A stretch of 64,000 bases of DNA from Marinococcus luteus (GCF_900106595.1 NZ_FNNC01000006.1:124001-188000), one strand, 5' to 3'. Positions 8,891 to 18,274 are shown, counted from the stretch's first letter. Notes: generated by a model not told the origin, from the sequence alone. Program-made: numbers and translations.

Positions 8891-9673
8891 TATGCGAAAG
8901 TCCCAGTTCTGCTGCTCCTCCTGCTTCATCTGGTCCTCCGTATCCTGTGGATAAGCCGTGCGGAAGGCGTGATGGTCTGCTTCGATTACTTCCACCATCT
9001 TGTTAATCATATCGTCAGGGTCAAACTGGCTGTCGAGCATTTGCTCCATGTCGCTGATTGATTTTTCCGGAGTGAAGTTTTTTTCCGGGTCGTACCATTT
9101 CCACTTTTCTTCAAACATCCGGTCATTAAAGCCGGTTTCGTAGGGACCGGGGTTAATGGTTGCCACCTGGACATTGAATTCTTCAAGCTCAGCTTTCATG
9201 GATTTCGCAATGGATTCGATGGCGTGTTTAGTGGAACCGTACGGAGCCAAATATGGCATTGCGACCACACCGACGATAGAACTGAGAAAGATTATTTTGC
9301 CCCGGCCTTTTTCTACGAATTTTTTTGCAGCAATTTGCGCATTCTCAAGTGTGCTGAACACGTTTGTTTCATAAATTTCGCGAACGCGGTCAACCGGTAT
9401 TTCAGCGATTGGGCCGCCTTCGCCGATGGCAGCGTTTGCGACGAAAATGTCATAGTCATAGTTGGCAATCAGCTGCTGATCCCGTTTATTCGTAATGTCG
9501 AGCTTGATCACTTCGAGGTCCACCCCCGCAGCTTCTGCTTCTTCCCGGAGACTTGTAATCTGCGCCATTATCTCGACTGCAGCAATCACGCGGTGGCCTT
9601 TTTTCGCCAGGCCAATTGCTGTGCCTTTCCCAAGGCCGGTACCGGCACCGGTAATAAATATTGTTTTACTCAT
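8888..9673 (-). CDS. short-chain dehydrogenase/reductase (SDR)
   Basis: A 261-residue NAD(P)-dependent oxidoreductase. TGAGTGLGKG near residue 9 is the cofactor-binding TGxxxGxG loop, NAAIG is the conserved NAG-like motif, and YGSTKH carries the catalytic Tyr-x-x-x-Lys. ATG 9673 is chosen because GGAGGG lies just upstream; the upstream in-frame extension has no ribosome site. The substrate is unknown. Confidence 0.85.
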   Translation of the reverse strand: MSKTIFITGAGTGLGKGTAIGLAKKGHRVIAAVEIMAQITSLREEAEAAGVDLEVIKLDITNKRDQQLIANYDYDIFVANAAIGEGGPIAEIPVDRVREIYETNVFSTLENAQIAAKKFVEKGRGKIIFLSSIVGVVAMPYLAPYGSTKHAIESIAKSMKAELEEFNVQVATINPGPYETGFNDRMFEEKWKWYDPEKNFTPEKSISDMEQMLDSQFDPDDMINKMVEVIEADHHAFRTAYPQDTEDQMKQEEQQNWDFRI

Positions 9674-9868
9674 AAATTGTCTCCCTCCTTGAATGGCAAT
9701 CTGATTGTAATGGACCGTTCCCGTTTGAATGAAGGGCGAAACGCTCAGCACCGCCGGTATGAGTTTCCAGCCGTTCTTGGAAAATGAAAAAGGAAAATGA
9801 AAGAGCCCGGCGAAATAACAATTAAAGTATCTTTTGCACGTGGAACATCAATAAGGGAGGCTGAAACT

Positions 9869-10300
9869 GTGAATAGAATTAATCTTATTACACTTGGTGT
9901 CAGGGATATTTCTGTTTCCAGGAAATTTTACCGGGAGGGACTCGGTTTTGAGACCGCTGCAACTGAAGACGGCCCGGGTATTGTATTTTTTAACAATAAA
10001 GGCACCAGGCTGGCTCTTTATTCGTTACAGGAACTGGCGGAAGAAACTGGTGAAAAAATGGAGGAAGCGGCACAAGGTTTTTCGGGGGTGACGCTTGCGT
10101 ACAATGCAAAGTCTGCGGAAGAAGTCGATAACGTCATGAAGCAGGCAGCCGAGGCCGGGGGCAGGATTGTAAAAGAGCCGGAATGGGTTTTTTGGGGAGG
10201 GTACAGCGGTTATTTTAAAGACCCGGACGGCCACCTTTGGGAAGCGGCGTACGCGGAATTTTGGGAATTTGACGAACAGGAAATGCTGATTATGGAATAA
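9869..10300 (+). CDS. VOC-family (glyoxalase/bleomycin-resistance-like) protein
   Basis: A 143-residue single VOC unit pair: INLITLGVRDISVSRKFYREGLGF at the start and GYFKDPDGHLWEAAYAEFW at the end, both typical metal-site strands (His, Glu). GTG 9869 with GGGAGG at 9855-9860 is the best start. It is followed 13 bp later by a GNAT gene, and the two probably form an operon for detoxification or resistance. The substrate is not predictable. Confidence 0.8.
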   Translation: MNRINLITLGVRDISVSRKFYREGLGFETAATEDGPGIVFFNNKGTRLALYSLQELAEETGEKMEEAAQGFSGVTLAYNAKSAEEVDNVMKQAAEAGGRIVKEPEWVFWGGYSGYFKDPDGHLWEAAYAEFWEFDEQEMLIME

Positions 10301-10313
10301 AAGGAGCCATTCT

Positions 10314-10859
10314 ATGTTTGCATATAAAATTAACGATCGTTTGGAGCTTCTGCTGCTTCAAAAAGAGCATGCGGGGGAGCTGTTTGCCCTGATTGATAAA
10401 AATCGTGAACATCTAAAAGAATGGATGAACTGGGTAGACAACGTCCAGTCGGCCCAGGATACTGCTGCAAACATTGAAAGGACGCTCCAGCAGGCAGCAG
10501 CTGGAGACGGGTTTCGTGCAGGCATACGATTTGAAGGCGACCTTGTCGGTGTTATTAACTACCACGAAGTGGACTGGGGGAATAAAAAAACAAGCCTGGG
10601 TTACTGGCTTGGGGAGGAATACGAAGGAAAAGGCATCATGACGCAGGCAGTAGAAGCTTTTACGAATTATGCCTTCGACAGAATGGATCTGCACCGGGTG
10701 GAAATTCGCTGCGCTGAAAAAAATAAAAAAAGCAGGGCAGTCCCGGAAAAGCTGGGATTTCATCTGGAAGGGACATTAAAGGAATCAGAGCGTCTCGCCG
10801 GAGGCTATGTAAACCAGGTAGTCTACGGGATGGTGAATACAAAAAATGAAAGCAGCTGA
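10314..10859 (+). CDS. GNAT N-acetyltransferase (YdaF/RimL type)
   Basis: A 181-residue protein. NREHLKEWMNWVD near the N-terminus and LGYWLGEEYEGKGIMTQAVEAF, ending in NKKSRAVPEKLGFHLEGTLKE, are the usual RimL-family blocks. Its ribosome site (AAGGAG) lies in the 13-bp gap after the VOC gene. Expected to acetylate protein N-termini or small amines; not further resolved. Confidence 0.83.
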   Translation: MFAYKINDRLELLLLQKEHAGELFALIDKNREHLKEWMNWVDNVQSAQDTAANIERTLQQAAAGDGFRAGIRFEGDLVGVINYHEVDWGNKKTSLGYWLGEEYEGKGIMTQAVEAFTNYAFDRMDLHRVEIRCAEKNKKSRAVPEKLGFHLEGTLKESERLAGGYVNQVVYGMVNTKNESS

Positions 10860-10872
10860 CAGATTTTAAGAC

Positions 10873-10906
10873 AAACCCCGGTGTTTACACATCAGTGTAC
10901 CGGGGG
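10873..10906. repeat. inverted repeat without T-tract
   Basis: CCCCGGT and ACCGGGG arms enclose a nested TACAC/GTGTA pair. It lies between the GNAT gene and the YteA-like gene. There is no T-run after the stem, so it is not a standard terminator; it may be a transcript 3' end structure or an operator. Confidence 0.4.
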
Positions 10907-11060
10907 AAAAGATGTTAAGCAATCACGGTTAATTTTAAAGCCGGAGGGAAGCCTTTACTCTTTTCGGTTTATTTTGTATGAACGCTTTTGAAGAAAAAAG
11001 CATTTTCAGTAAATGGGGTAATCGGGTAAAGAGATAGTAGACAAAACTGGAGGGATACAA

Positions 11061-11627
11061 ATGATTACGGCAGAACAGGAAAAAGCATTAAAAGATCAGC
11101 TTTTAGAAATGAAAGAAGAAAATAAAGAAAAAATTGAAGCAGAAGAAACAGGAAATGCTAACAACAATACAGAAACGATCGGTGAGCTTTCCGAGTACAG
11201 CAACCACCCGGGCGACCAGGGCACGGAGCTGCATGAAATGGAAAAAGACGCAGCATTAAATAACCAGGCCCGGGAACAGCTTGAAAACATCGACCATGCC
11301 CTTGAGGCGATGGAAAATGGAAATTACGGCAAGTGTGAAGTCTGCGGCAGAGAAATTCCATATGAACGTCTTGAAATTGTACCGGAAACAACGCGCTGTG
11401 TAGACCATGCAGGCAGCGATAAGCCTGCTCAGGATCACCCGGTGGAAGAAGACGTGGTCAACCCCGGGCCGGAGCGTGAAAAGAGAGAAGAAAATGTAGC
11501 TTTTGACAAAGAAGATACGTGGGAAGCAGTAAGTGAACACAGCACTTCCCAGACGCCTTCCGATGATCCGGAAATGACCGGCTACACAAGTGAACAGGAA
11601 GAAGAGCAGGAAGGCCGGAAAAAATAA
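11061..11627 (+). CDS. YteA-like TraR/DksA-type zinc-finger protein
   Basis: A 188-residue, very acidic, mostly helical protein. A coiled segment (about residues 1-85) precedes a zinc finger, CEVC at 92-95 and CVDH at 113-116, so the fourth ligand is His rather than Cys. The tail from about 120 is Glu/Asp-rich and probably disordered. This is the layout of Bacillus YteA, linked to general stress and sporulation. It is flanked by a cruciform-like repeat upstream and a terminator downstream. Binding to RNA polymerase is possible by homology with DksA but is not shown. Confidence 0.8.
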   Translation: MITAEQEKALKDQLLEMKEENKEKIEAEETGNANNNTETIGELSEYSNHPGDQGTELHEMEKDAALNNQAREQLENIDHALEAMENGNYGKCEVCGREIPYERLEIVPETTRCVDHAGSDKPAQDHPVEEDVVNPGPEREKREENVAFDKEDTWEAVSEHSTSQTPSDDPEMTGYTSEQEEEQEGRKK

Positions 11628-11651
11628 TTCGAAAGATAAATAATAGATATA

Positions 11652-11692
11652 ACGGTGGTCGTACGTTAATTATGCGGGCGGCCATTTTTTAT
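11652..11692 (+). terminator. terminator after YteA-like gene
   Basis: Imperfect stem (TGGTCGTACG against TGCGGGCGGCCA with G-T pairs), then six T. Confidence 0.6.
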
Positions 11693-11738
11693 AATACCGT
11701 TTAGAAAGACAGAATAAAGCTCTATACTACAAATCGAA

Positions 11739-11767
11739 TTGACAGCGTTTTCTTTTCGTGCTAAAGT
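11739..11767 (+). promoter_or_regulatory. glpF promoter with overlapping CcpA cre-like site
   Basis: TTGACA, 17 bp, TAAAGT. Positions 11739-11753 also read as a catabolite responsive element against WTGNAANCGNWNNCW with one mismatch, lying on the -35 box. CcpA binding there would block transcription when glucose is present. The promoter is strong by inspection; the cre is inferred. Confidence 0.7.
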
Positions 11768-11805
11768 CTTTTTAAGTTAATATATCGGGCTGAGTCGAAT
11801 GAAAG

Positions 11806-11850
11806 CCGCACACTAAAACGCTCTACAAGGAGCGCGGTGTGCGGTTTTTT
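11806..11850 (+). promoter_or_regulatory. glpF leader: leader terminator/antiterminator target of glpF (GlpP type)
   Basis: A complete Rho-independent terminator (CCGCACAC...GTGTGCGG with an inner CGCTC/GAGCG stem, then six T) stands between the glpF promoter and its start. In Bacillus subtilis the glp leaders carry such inverted repeats and GlpP with glycerol-3-phosphate lets polymerase pass. The position about 75 bp before the start fits this. glpP is not in the window. Confidence 0.75.
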
Positions 11851-11925
11851 AGTCGTTTAAGTAAATGAAACGGCTGTCGATACTTATGTCTGCAAATTAC
11901 AAACGCTTACAGGGGAGCTGGAAAA

Positions 11926-12747
11926 ATGTCGATATACTTAGCAGAAGTCATTGGTACGATGATACTTATTATTTTTGGCGGTGGCGTTGTTGCAAACGTT
12001 AACTTAAACAAATCGAAAGCAGAGGGAGGAGGATGGATTGTTGTCGCTCTCGGCTGGGCGTTTGCCGTAGCAATGGGAGTGTATGCAGTCGGGCAGTTTT
12101 CCGGCGCGCATTTAAATCCAGCCGTTACTCTCGGCTTTGCATCTATTGGGGAGTTCCCGTGGGCAGATGTACCGGGCTATATCGTTTCTCAAATTATAGG
12201 AGCGGGGATCGGCGGAGCCGTTGTATACTTGCATTTTCTCGGGCACTGGAAGGAGACAGAGAATGCAGATGTGAAGCTGGCGGCTTTTTCAACAGATCCG
12301 GCGATTCCCAACCGGTTTGCGAACTTTTTAAGTGAGTTTATCGCGACTGCCGTATTTTTACTCGTATTAAACAGTATAGGCGCAAACGAGTTTACAGAAG
12401 GCTTGAACCCGCTTATTGTCGGTTTTCTTGTTGGGGCTATCGGGCTGTCGCTCGGCGGTACCACCGGCTACGCGATCAACCCGGCCAGGGATTTGGGCCC
12501 TCGTATTGCCCACGCCCTGCTGCCTATCGCCGGGAAACGGGATTCCAACTGGCCGTATGCCTGGATTCCGGTAGCGGCGCCGGTACTGGGAGGCGTTTTT
12601 GGCTCTCTTGTTTACCGGGCTGGATTTTTAGGGGAAGGATACGGTGTGCTTGCATTATTCAGTGTTGTTGTTCTCATCGTCTTCGGTGTTCTTTACTTCA
12701 TGAATAAACGTGATACAGAAGTCAGCAATCCGGACGTTAAAAACTGA
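11926..12747 (+). CDS. glpF: glycerol facilitator (MIP/aquaglyceroporin)
   Basis: A 273-residue membrane channel with six membrane spans and two re-entrant half helices. The NPA motifs are at 64-66 (AHLNPAVT) and 185-187 (INPARDLGPR); the aspartate after the second NPA marks the glycerol-conducting branch. It lets glycerol enter by facilitated diffusion for phosphorylation by GlpK. glpK does not follow here: the gene stands alone before a terminator, unlike the glpFK operon of B. subtilis. Control by catabolite repression and leader antitermination is read from the upstream sequence. Confidence 0.93.
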   Translation: MSIYLAEVIGTMILIIFGGGVVANVNLNKSKAEGGGWIVVALGWAFAVAMGVYAVGQFSGAHLNPAVTLGFASIGEFPWADVPGYIVSQIIGAGIGGAVVYLHFLGHWKETENADVKLAAFSTDPAIPNRFANFLSEFIATAVFLLVLNSIGANEFTEGLNPLIVGFLVGAIGLSLGGTTGYAINPARDLGPRIAHALLPIAGKRDSNWPYAWIPVAAPVLGGVFGSLVYRAGFLGEGYGVLALFSVVVLIVFGVLYFMNKRDTEVSNPDVKN

Positions 12748-12753
12748 TAACCA

Positions 12754-12799
12754 AAAGCTGCAGTCCCCATTAATAGGGGGATTGCAGCTTTTTATTTTT
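12754..12799 (+). terminator. terminator after glpF
   Basis: Long stem AAAGCTGCAGTCCCC / GGGGGATTGCAGCTTT with a short AT loop and a T-rich tail. Confidence 0.9.
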
Positions 12800-12983
12800 C
12801 AGTAAACAAAGCCGCTGCTGTGACATACGAATACCATAATGATAAGTGAAAATTTGTAAAAGTATGTAGCAGTTTATACGTAACCTGCCCTTTGTTCCGT
12901 CGACTAATATCAGGAACAATTAAAATAAACATATTTTCTTACGAAAAAATAAATATAATGCTTTTATATTTATGGAGGATAAA

Positions 12984-14528
12984 ATGAAAAAATCAAAAGG
13001 AACTGTCCGGCTGCATGCACCGGCAGGAATTTACGAAGGCCGTTTATACAAACATGTTCAGGAATATCTCGGAATTAAGTATGCAGAAGCGGAGCGGTTC
13101 AAAAAGCCGAAGCGTTTAGATGAATCCACAGAAGTATACAGTGCTCTGGATTATGGTCCCGCCTGCCCACAGTCCGTGGAAGGCCTCAGAAAAGGTACGG
13201 AATCGGAGGACTGCTTGTATGTAAACATCTGGAGACCGGACGAAGAACCGGTGCACCGCCGGCCGGTGATGGTTTTTATTCACGGCGGCGGCTTTAACAG
13301 CGGATCGAACCGGGAGGCGCTGTATGACGGAAAATCGTTGGCTGCCCGGGGAGAAGTAGTGCTGGTGAGTATTAATTACCGGCTGGGAATGTTTGGCTTT
13401 TTGGATGCAGAAAATATTTGCGGACCGGAACGGGCCTATATGAAAAATCTCGGACTGCTGGACCAAATGGAAGCACTCCGCTGGGTCCAGGAAAACATTG
13501 AAAGCTTTGGTGGAGACCCGGGCAACGTCACAATCTTTGGAGAGTCAGCGGGCAGCATCAGTGTAACCTCCCTGCTCGCTGCCCCAGCCGCCCGGGGGCT
13601 TTTTCAGAAGGTCATCGCTCAAAGCGGAGTGATCACCGGACTTGCGCGTTCGGTGGAGGATGCGGTGAATATTTCGGACCAGCTTATTTACAAGCTCGGC
13701 CTGCATTCTATGAATGATATCTGCTCCACTCCTGCAGAAAATCTTGTAAAAACTACAGTGTCGTTCGTGAACAAAAATTTTACCTCCAACGGCCCGTATA
13801 ACGGGTCCAGAATGTTTGCCCCCACACCAGATGGAGAAATTATTCCGTTTGACGTAGAGCGGGCGATTCAGGAAAACGCGGGAAAGGTGCAGCTCCTTCA
13901 CGGCTCCAATGCCAATGAGATGCATTTTTTCAAGCTGCTGATTCCAGAGCTGCGCCAGAAAAAATCGGTGGAGACATATGTATTATTTTATCTTCGGAAA
14001 TACGAGCATATGTCAGAAGAGACAACGATGGCTGTTTACCATGACTATAAGAAAAGATATCCGAAATGGAGCCGATCGCAGATTTTTATGCAGATGTTTA
14101 CAGACCGGGCGTTTCGTTTGTATCACACAGAACTCAGCGAGCTTTATTCCCGGGCAGGGGGGAAAGTGTATCAATACCGTTTCAGTGTGGAAGTCCGCTG
14201 GCTGAAAGCCTGTCATGGACTGGAGCTGGGGTATTTGTTTAATACGGTTAAAACAGCTTTTTCCCTCCGGAACCGGAAGCTTTTAGGCATAAATGAAAGC
14301 CCGGGGCTTACCCGCCGGATGCAGGACGCCTGGGTTAGGTTCGCGAGGGAAGGAGATCCTGGGCATGGAGACATTCCGGAATGGAAACAGTATACAAAGG
14401 AACGGCCGGAAACGATGATTATAGGGAAAAAATGGGTGCCAAGGCGCCATGATCATGCGGAGGATGATTTTGCCTGGAGAGCCAGGCTGGCCGAAACGTA
14501 TACGCGTCCATTGGCATCTAGAAGCTGA
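12984..14528 (+). CDS. type-B carboxylesterase (para-nitrobenzyl esterase family)
   Basis: A 514-residue alpha/beta hydrolase. HGGGFNSGS forms the oxyanion hole, GESAGS carries the nucleophile (Ser188), and the C-terminal CHGLEL holds the catalytic histidine; the acidic residue is likely the Glu of SNANEM. SEDCLYVNI is the family signature 2. ATG 12984 is preferred over ATG 12972 because GGAGG lies at 12974-12978. No signal peptide, so probably cytosolic. A hairpin with T-run follows. Confidence 0.88.
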   Translation: MKKSKGTVRLHAPAGIYEGRLYKHVQEYLGIKYAEAERFKKPKRLDESTEVYSALDYGPACPQSVEGLRKGTESEDCLYVNIWRPDEEPVHRRPVMVFIHGGGFNSGSNREALYDGKSLAARGEVVLVSINYRLGMFGFLDAENICGPERAYMKNLGLLDQMEALRWVQENIESFGGDPGNVTIFGESAGSISVTSLLAAPAARGLFQKVIAQSGVITGLARSVEDAVNISDQLIYKLGLHSMNDICSTPAENLVKTTVSFVNKNFTSNGPYNGSRMFAPTPDGEIIPFDVERAIQENAGKVQLLHGSNANEMHFFKLLIPELRQKKSVETYVLFYLRKYEHMSEETTMAVYHDYKKRYPKWSRSQIFMQMFTDRAFRLYHTELSELYSRAGGKVYQYRFSVEVRWLKACHGLELGYLFNTVKTAFSLRNRKLLGINESPGLTRRMQDAWVRFAREGDPGHGDIPEWKQYTKERPETMIIGKKWVPRRHDHAEDDFAWRARLAETYTRPLASRS

Positions 14529-14560
14529 TAATACGCATATGCTATACTGATATGAAACGT

Positions 14561-14592
14561 AATGCGGACCTTTCAGAGAGTCCGCATTTTAC
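14561..14592 (+). terminator. terminator after carboxylesterase
   Basis: ATGCGGAC / GTCCGCAT stem followed by TTTT. It lies inside a possible N-terminal extension of the next gene, which argues for the later start at 14631. Confidence 0.8.
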
Positions 14593-14630
14593 ATAATGAA
14601 AAGAGTTTGACAACAGAGGAGAGCGTCGAG

Positions 14631-17585
14631 ATGAAGGCACCAGCGATAAAAACGCATTACAGGACACCGGTGCAGCAGCTGAAGAAGAGACAGTCCCCGT
14701 GGAAGGAAAAACAGTACAGCTGCCGGACGAAGGAATGGCTTGGAGATGAATATGGGATAACGATCCGCATTGAAATTGGGGATGACCGGCTGCCAAAGCG
14801 TATTGAAGAAGAATATTCCTTTATCGAATGGGCAGCAGGGCCGGAATGGGAAAACCGTGTCAGAGTACCGCTTCGTTTTTTTGCGGCCGACGTAAGAAAC
14901 GGCCGGAGTTTTTCAACGTTTGAAGGCTATGTGCCTTACGTGCTGCTTGAAAAGCTGTCGGCTGATGTTCCCTTTAAAGCGGTCGGCTGGGCGGTGCTTT
15001 CGAACCGGCGGGAAGGAATTCGTTTTCGACTGAAAACCGGACGAAGCGGAACGACCTGGCTGCAGAAGGGGACAATTAGTGTAAATGAAAAAGGCTGTTT
15101 ATTCAGGCCGGTGATCAATAAATTTAACAACCTGGAACTGAAGGTTACCAGGCCGTCCGGAAAAAAAGTGAAGCTCTTTCCTGCATATCTGATGGATGTA
15201 GAAGCAGTGGATGACGGATGGGTATTGCTCGGCACGGCTTCAAAGCATCTGCTTGAAGCAAACGGCTGGCCGTCAAAGCTTCAATTGATCCTGAAAAAGC
15301 GCGGAGAGCCAAAAAAATATTATTATCCCGTTGAATGGAAGAACGATAAATGGTGGTCGTCGACTGTAGAACTCGAGGCTTCAAGCCATTTTACAGGCGT
15401 ATGGGATTTTTATATCGCAGATGCCAGCGAGAAACCATTATGGCGGCATCGCCTTCATATGCCGGCCAAGGATATTGCGAAAGCATCCAAGTGGTATGCT
15501 CCTCATTATGAAAAAGGGGCTGTCAGCTTCCGGCTGTACCGCACCCAGAATTATTCGGCTTCGGTTATGATTCAGACAGAAAACGTTAAACTGTATACGG
15601 TCCGGGCAAGCTATGAACAGGGTACCATCCATTTTCGGGGCACGCTTTACTGGAACCGCTACACTCCGGATACCTGGGAGCTCGTATGGAAAAACAGAGA
15701 TACCAATGAAGAAGCTTCCGTGCCGGTGCATGTGTATAAGCTGCATTCCAGACAGGCGCAATACGTTTTTCACGGAGAAGTGACAGATTTATTTAAAAAT
15801 AAAGCCGGGAGAGAAAAGCATCCCTACCGGTTCGGGCGGTCGGATCTTTACCTGCGTGTCACAAGAAATGGGGAGGAGATTGACTACCGGCTGCGTTCCA
15901 ACAGCAGGAACCTTGTGAAAAACACAAAGCTTGAATGGTACCACCAGGACAAAATCTACCGCCACCAGTTTTACCGGACGACGAGTAAACGTGTCGCCTT
16001 CTCCATAGATGAAATCGACATTGCCAAGGACATCACATCAATGAAGGTAAAAAATGGGAAATTCATTATTGAAGGGCAAGCCCGTTTTACAACACTGACA
16101 CGTAATCTACGGCCAAGGCAGCGGGTAACTGTAGTGGTAAAGAACCGGGAAACGGAAGACGAGCATCACTTTTCCATCAAAAATCAGCACCTGAAAGATA
16201 ACTGGGTGCAATTTGAAGCGGAAGCGGCGTTCGAAGATTTCCGTGCGCTTCACGGCGATAAGGCTGTGCTGGATATGCATATCCGTCTGCATGCCGGGGA
16301 ATTCATGCACGAACGAAAGCTTGGAAAAAAAGACTTTATCTATTATAAAGATGAAATCCTGCATTCCTGGGTGCTTGAAGAAGAAGATCGGGCGGTTTCC
16401 TGGTACGTGACCTATACGCCTCGGGGAAATGTGAAAATAGAGACGACAACGTATCCGCGTAAACATTTCCTGAAGCTTCAGGAAGAAAATGCCAGAATGC
16501 AAAAGGCCGAAAAAAAGCCTGCAGTGTGGGTAATCGGGGAACGGCCGGATACGGCGCAGGATACAGGATATCATTTTTTCAGATACTGCCGGACCGCTCA
16601 CCCGGAAATGGCAGTGTACTATGCGATCGAAGAGGATTCCATGGACCGGGAAGCCGTGGAAAAGCTTGGGAATGTGCTGATTATCGGAAGCGATGAGCAC
16701 GTGGACGTTTGTCTGCGGGCAACAGCCTTTTTCGGTTCGCATGACATTGAATATTTTCTTCCGTTTAAAGGGCCGTTAATGGAATCATACCGGAGCGGCC
16801 TGCGTGTCTTTCTGCAGCACGGCGTGCTTGGACGAAAGCGTGTGGAATACAACCGGGAATACTATAAATACCCGTTTCATCTATTTTGTGTCAGCTCGAA
16901 AAGTGAAAAGAAAATGGTTATGAAAAAAATGCATTATGATGAAGAAACCGTACAGGTAACGGGCCTTTCAAGATTTGATAATCTCCTTGAGGGACCGCCG
17001 GCGGAACGGAAAATTATTTTTATTCCGACCTGGAGGGAGTGGCTTCACTCCAAAGAAACCTTTCTGGAGTCGGAATATTACCGCCGGTACAAAAGCTTTC
17101 TGGAAAACCCGAAGCTGCACCGGTTTTTAGAGAAAAATGACGTTGTGCTGCAGTTTTATCCGCACTACCGGATGCAGCAGTACACGGACGCTTTTGATAG
17201 AATTAACAGTGATAAAATCGAAGTAGTCAAACTGGGTAAAAAAACGGTCCAGCAGCTGTTAAAGGAAAGTATGCTGATGATCACTGACTACTCGAGCGTT
17301 TCATTTGATTTTACGTACATGCAGAAGCCGGTCATCTATTATCATTTCGATACGAAACGATTTTTTCAGGGCGGCAGCCTCCGGCCACTTGAAGAGACTT
17401 TTCTTGGAGATGTTGTCCATTCGGAAGAAGAGCTTCTGAAAAGTCTGCGGCGTCATTTGAAGCGTGGGTGGACCGAAAAGAAAGCGGTAAGCGAAAACAG
17501 GGAAATGATTTTCAGTCATTCAGATAAGCACAATGCAGCGCGCATTTTCCAGGCTGCAGAAGAGCTGGAAGAAGAAAACAGATGA
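14631..17585 (+). CDS. large CDP-glycerol glycerophosphotransferase (TagF-like)
   Basis: A 984-residue protein. The C-terminal ~380 residues are the Glyphos_transf catalytic domain: FLQHGVLGRKRVEYN, CVSSKSEKKMV, GLSRFDNLL, FIPTWREWL, ITDYSSVSFDFTYMQKPVIYY and FDTKRFF. It should extend poly(glycerol phosphate) wall teichoic acid from CDP-glycerol on the inner membrane face. The first ~600 residues are Trp/Tyr-rich and beta-prone with no recognised domain; B. subtilis TagF is 746 residues, so this N-terminus is unusually long. ATG 14631 follows GAGGAGA. It is transcribed separately from tagD. Confidence 0.85.
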   Translation: MKAPAIKTHYRTPVQQLKKRQSPWKEKQYSCRTKEWLGDEYGITIRIEIGDDRLPKRIEEEYSFIEWAAGPEWENRVRVPLRFFAADVRNGRSFSTFEGYVPYVLLEKLSADVPFKAVGWAVLSNRREGIRFRLKTGRSGTTWLQKGTISVNEKGCLFRPVINKFNNLELKVTRPSGKKVKLFPAYLMDVEAVDDGWVLLGTASKHLLEANGWPSKLQLILKKRGEPKKYYYPVEWKNDKWWSSTVELEASSHFTGVWDFYIADASEKPLWRHRLHMPAKDIAKASKWYAPHYEKGAVSFRLYRTQNYSASVMIQTENVKLYTVRASYEQGTIHFRGTLYWNRYTPDTWELVWKNRDTNEEASVPVHVYKLHSRQAQYVFHGEVTDLFKNKAGREKHPYRFGRSDLYLRVTRNGEEIDYRLRSNSRNLVKNTKLEWYHQDKIYRHQFYRTTSKRVAFSIDEIDIAKDITSMKVKNGKFIIEGQARFTTLTRNLRPRQRVTVVVKNRETEDEHHFSIKNQHLKDNWVQFEAEAAFEDFRALHGDKAVLDMHIRLHAGEFMHERKLGKKDFIYYKDEILHSWVLEEEDRAVSWYVTYTPRGNVKIETTTYPRKHFLKLQEENARMQKAEKKPAVWVIGERPDTAQDTGYHFFRYCRTAHPEMAVYYAIEEDSMDREAVEKLGNVLIIGSDEHVDVCLRATAFFGSHDIEYFLPFKGPLMESYRSGLRVFLQHGVLGRKRVEYNREYYKYPFHLFCVSSKSEKKMVMKKMHYDEETVQVTGLSRFDNLLEGPPAERKIIFIPTWREWLHSKETFLESEYYRRYKSFLENPKLHRFLEKNDVVLQFYPHYRMQQYTDAFDRINSDKIEVVKLGKKTVQQLLKESMLMITDYSSVSFDFTYMQKPVIYYHFDTKRFFQGGSLRPLEETFLGDVVHSEEELLKSLRRHLKRGWTEKKAVSENREMIFSHSDKHNAARIFQAAEELEEENR

Positions 17586-17614
17586 CGGGGCAGAGCCATT
17601 CTGCTCCGTTTTTT
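17585..17614 (+). terminator. terminator after TagF-like gene
   Basis: ACGGGGCAGA / TCTGCTCCGT stem and six T directly after the stop codon. Confidence 0.85.
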
Positions 17615-17878
17615 GCGGGGCAGATCAGCCCATAAACTATATTAAAATATCTTTAAATATGTGAAAAAATGTGAAGGTTGTCATGGTTGTCACATAGTTT
17701 TATAGAAAGTTCCTTCCACTTCCCATGATTAGACGACATATTTGGCAGGGTATATGTGTTACAATTAACGCGTCAAGTTGATAAATGTAAATTTTTAATG
17801 AAGAATTTGTTGAGAAAATTATTTGTGTAGAAGAATAAAATACAGAGTAAAATTAACGGAATACAGGGGGGCACTACT
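17615..17878 (+). promoter_or_regulatory. tagD upstream region with extended -10
   Basis: AT-rich gap. A TG-T-TACAAT extended -10 is at 17757-17765 with no good -35, and a second candidate is TTGAGA-17-GAATAA near 17810. Repeated TGTCA/TGTGA words occur around 17660-17700, but no operator can be assigned. Confidence 0.35.
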
Positions 17879-18274
17879 ATGAAAAAAGTATTGACTTACG
17901 GCACGTTCGATTTGCTGCATTGGGGGCATATTAATCTTCTTCGCAGAGCTAAAGAGCTTGGAGATTATTTGGTGGTAGCAATATCGACAGACGAATTCAA
18001 TGACTTGAAATCCAAAAAAGCATACTACACGTATGAACAGCGTAAGCTGATTTTGGAAGCGGTTCGCTATGTAGATGAAGTCATCCCGGAAGAAAACTGG
18101 GAGCAGAAAATCGACGACGTACTCGACCACGACATTACTACCTTTGTGATGGGTGACGACTGGCACGGAAAATTCGATTTCCTCCGCCCGTACTGTGAAG
18201 TAGTTTATCTGCCGCGTACTGCTGACATCTCGACGACGAAAATCAAAAAAGAATTACTGCTCGTAAACTATTAA
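17879..18274 (+). CDS. tagD: glycerol-3-phosphate cytidylyltransferase
   Basis: A 131-residue enzyme that makes CDP-glycerol from CTP and glycerol-3-phosphate for wall teichoic acid. YGTFDLLHWGHINLL carries the HWGH motif at 14-17, and RTADISTTKI near 113-122 is the second nucleotidyltransferase signature. Length equals that of B. subtilis TagD (129). It stands alone between a promoter region and a strong terminator, and supplies both polymerase-like genes around it. Confidence 0.95.
   Translation: MKKVLTYGTFDLLHWGHINLLRRAKELGDYLVVAISTDEFNDLKSKKAYYTYEQRKLILEAVRYVDEVIPEENWEQKIDDVLDHDITTFVMGDDWHGKFDFLRPYCEVVYLPRTADISTTKIKKELLLVNY

Noticed and set aside
14562-14630. upstream start (ATG 14562) for the TagF-like gene
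   Set aside because: The start lies inside the stem of the preceding terminator and has no ribosome site.
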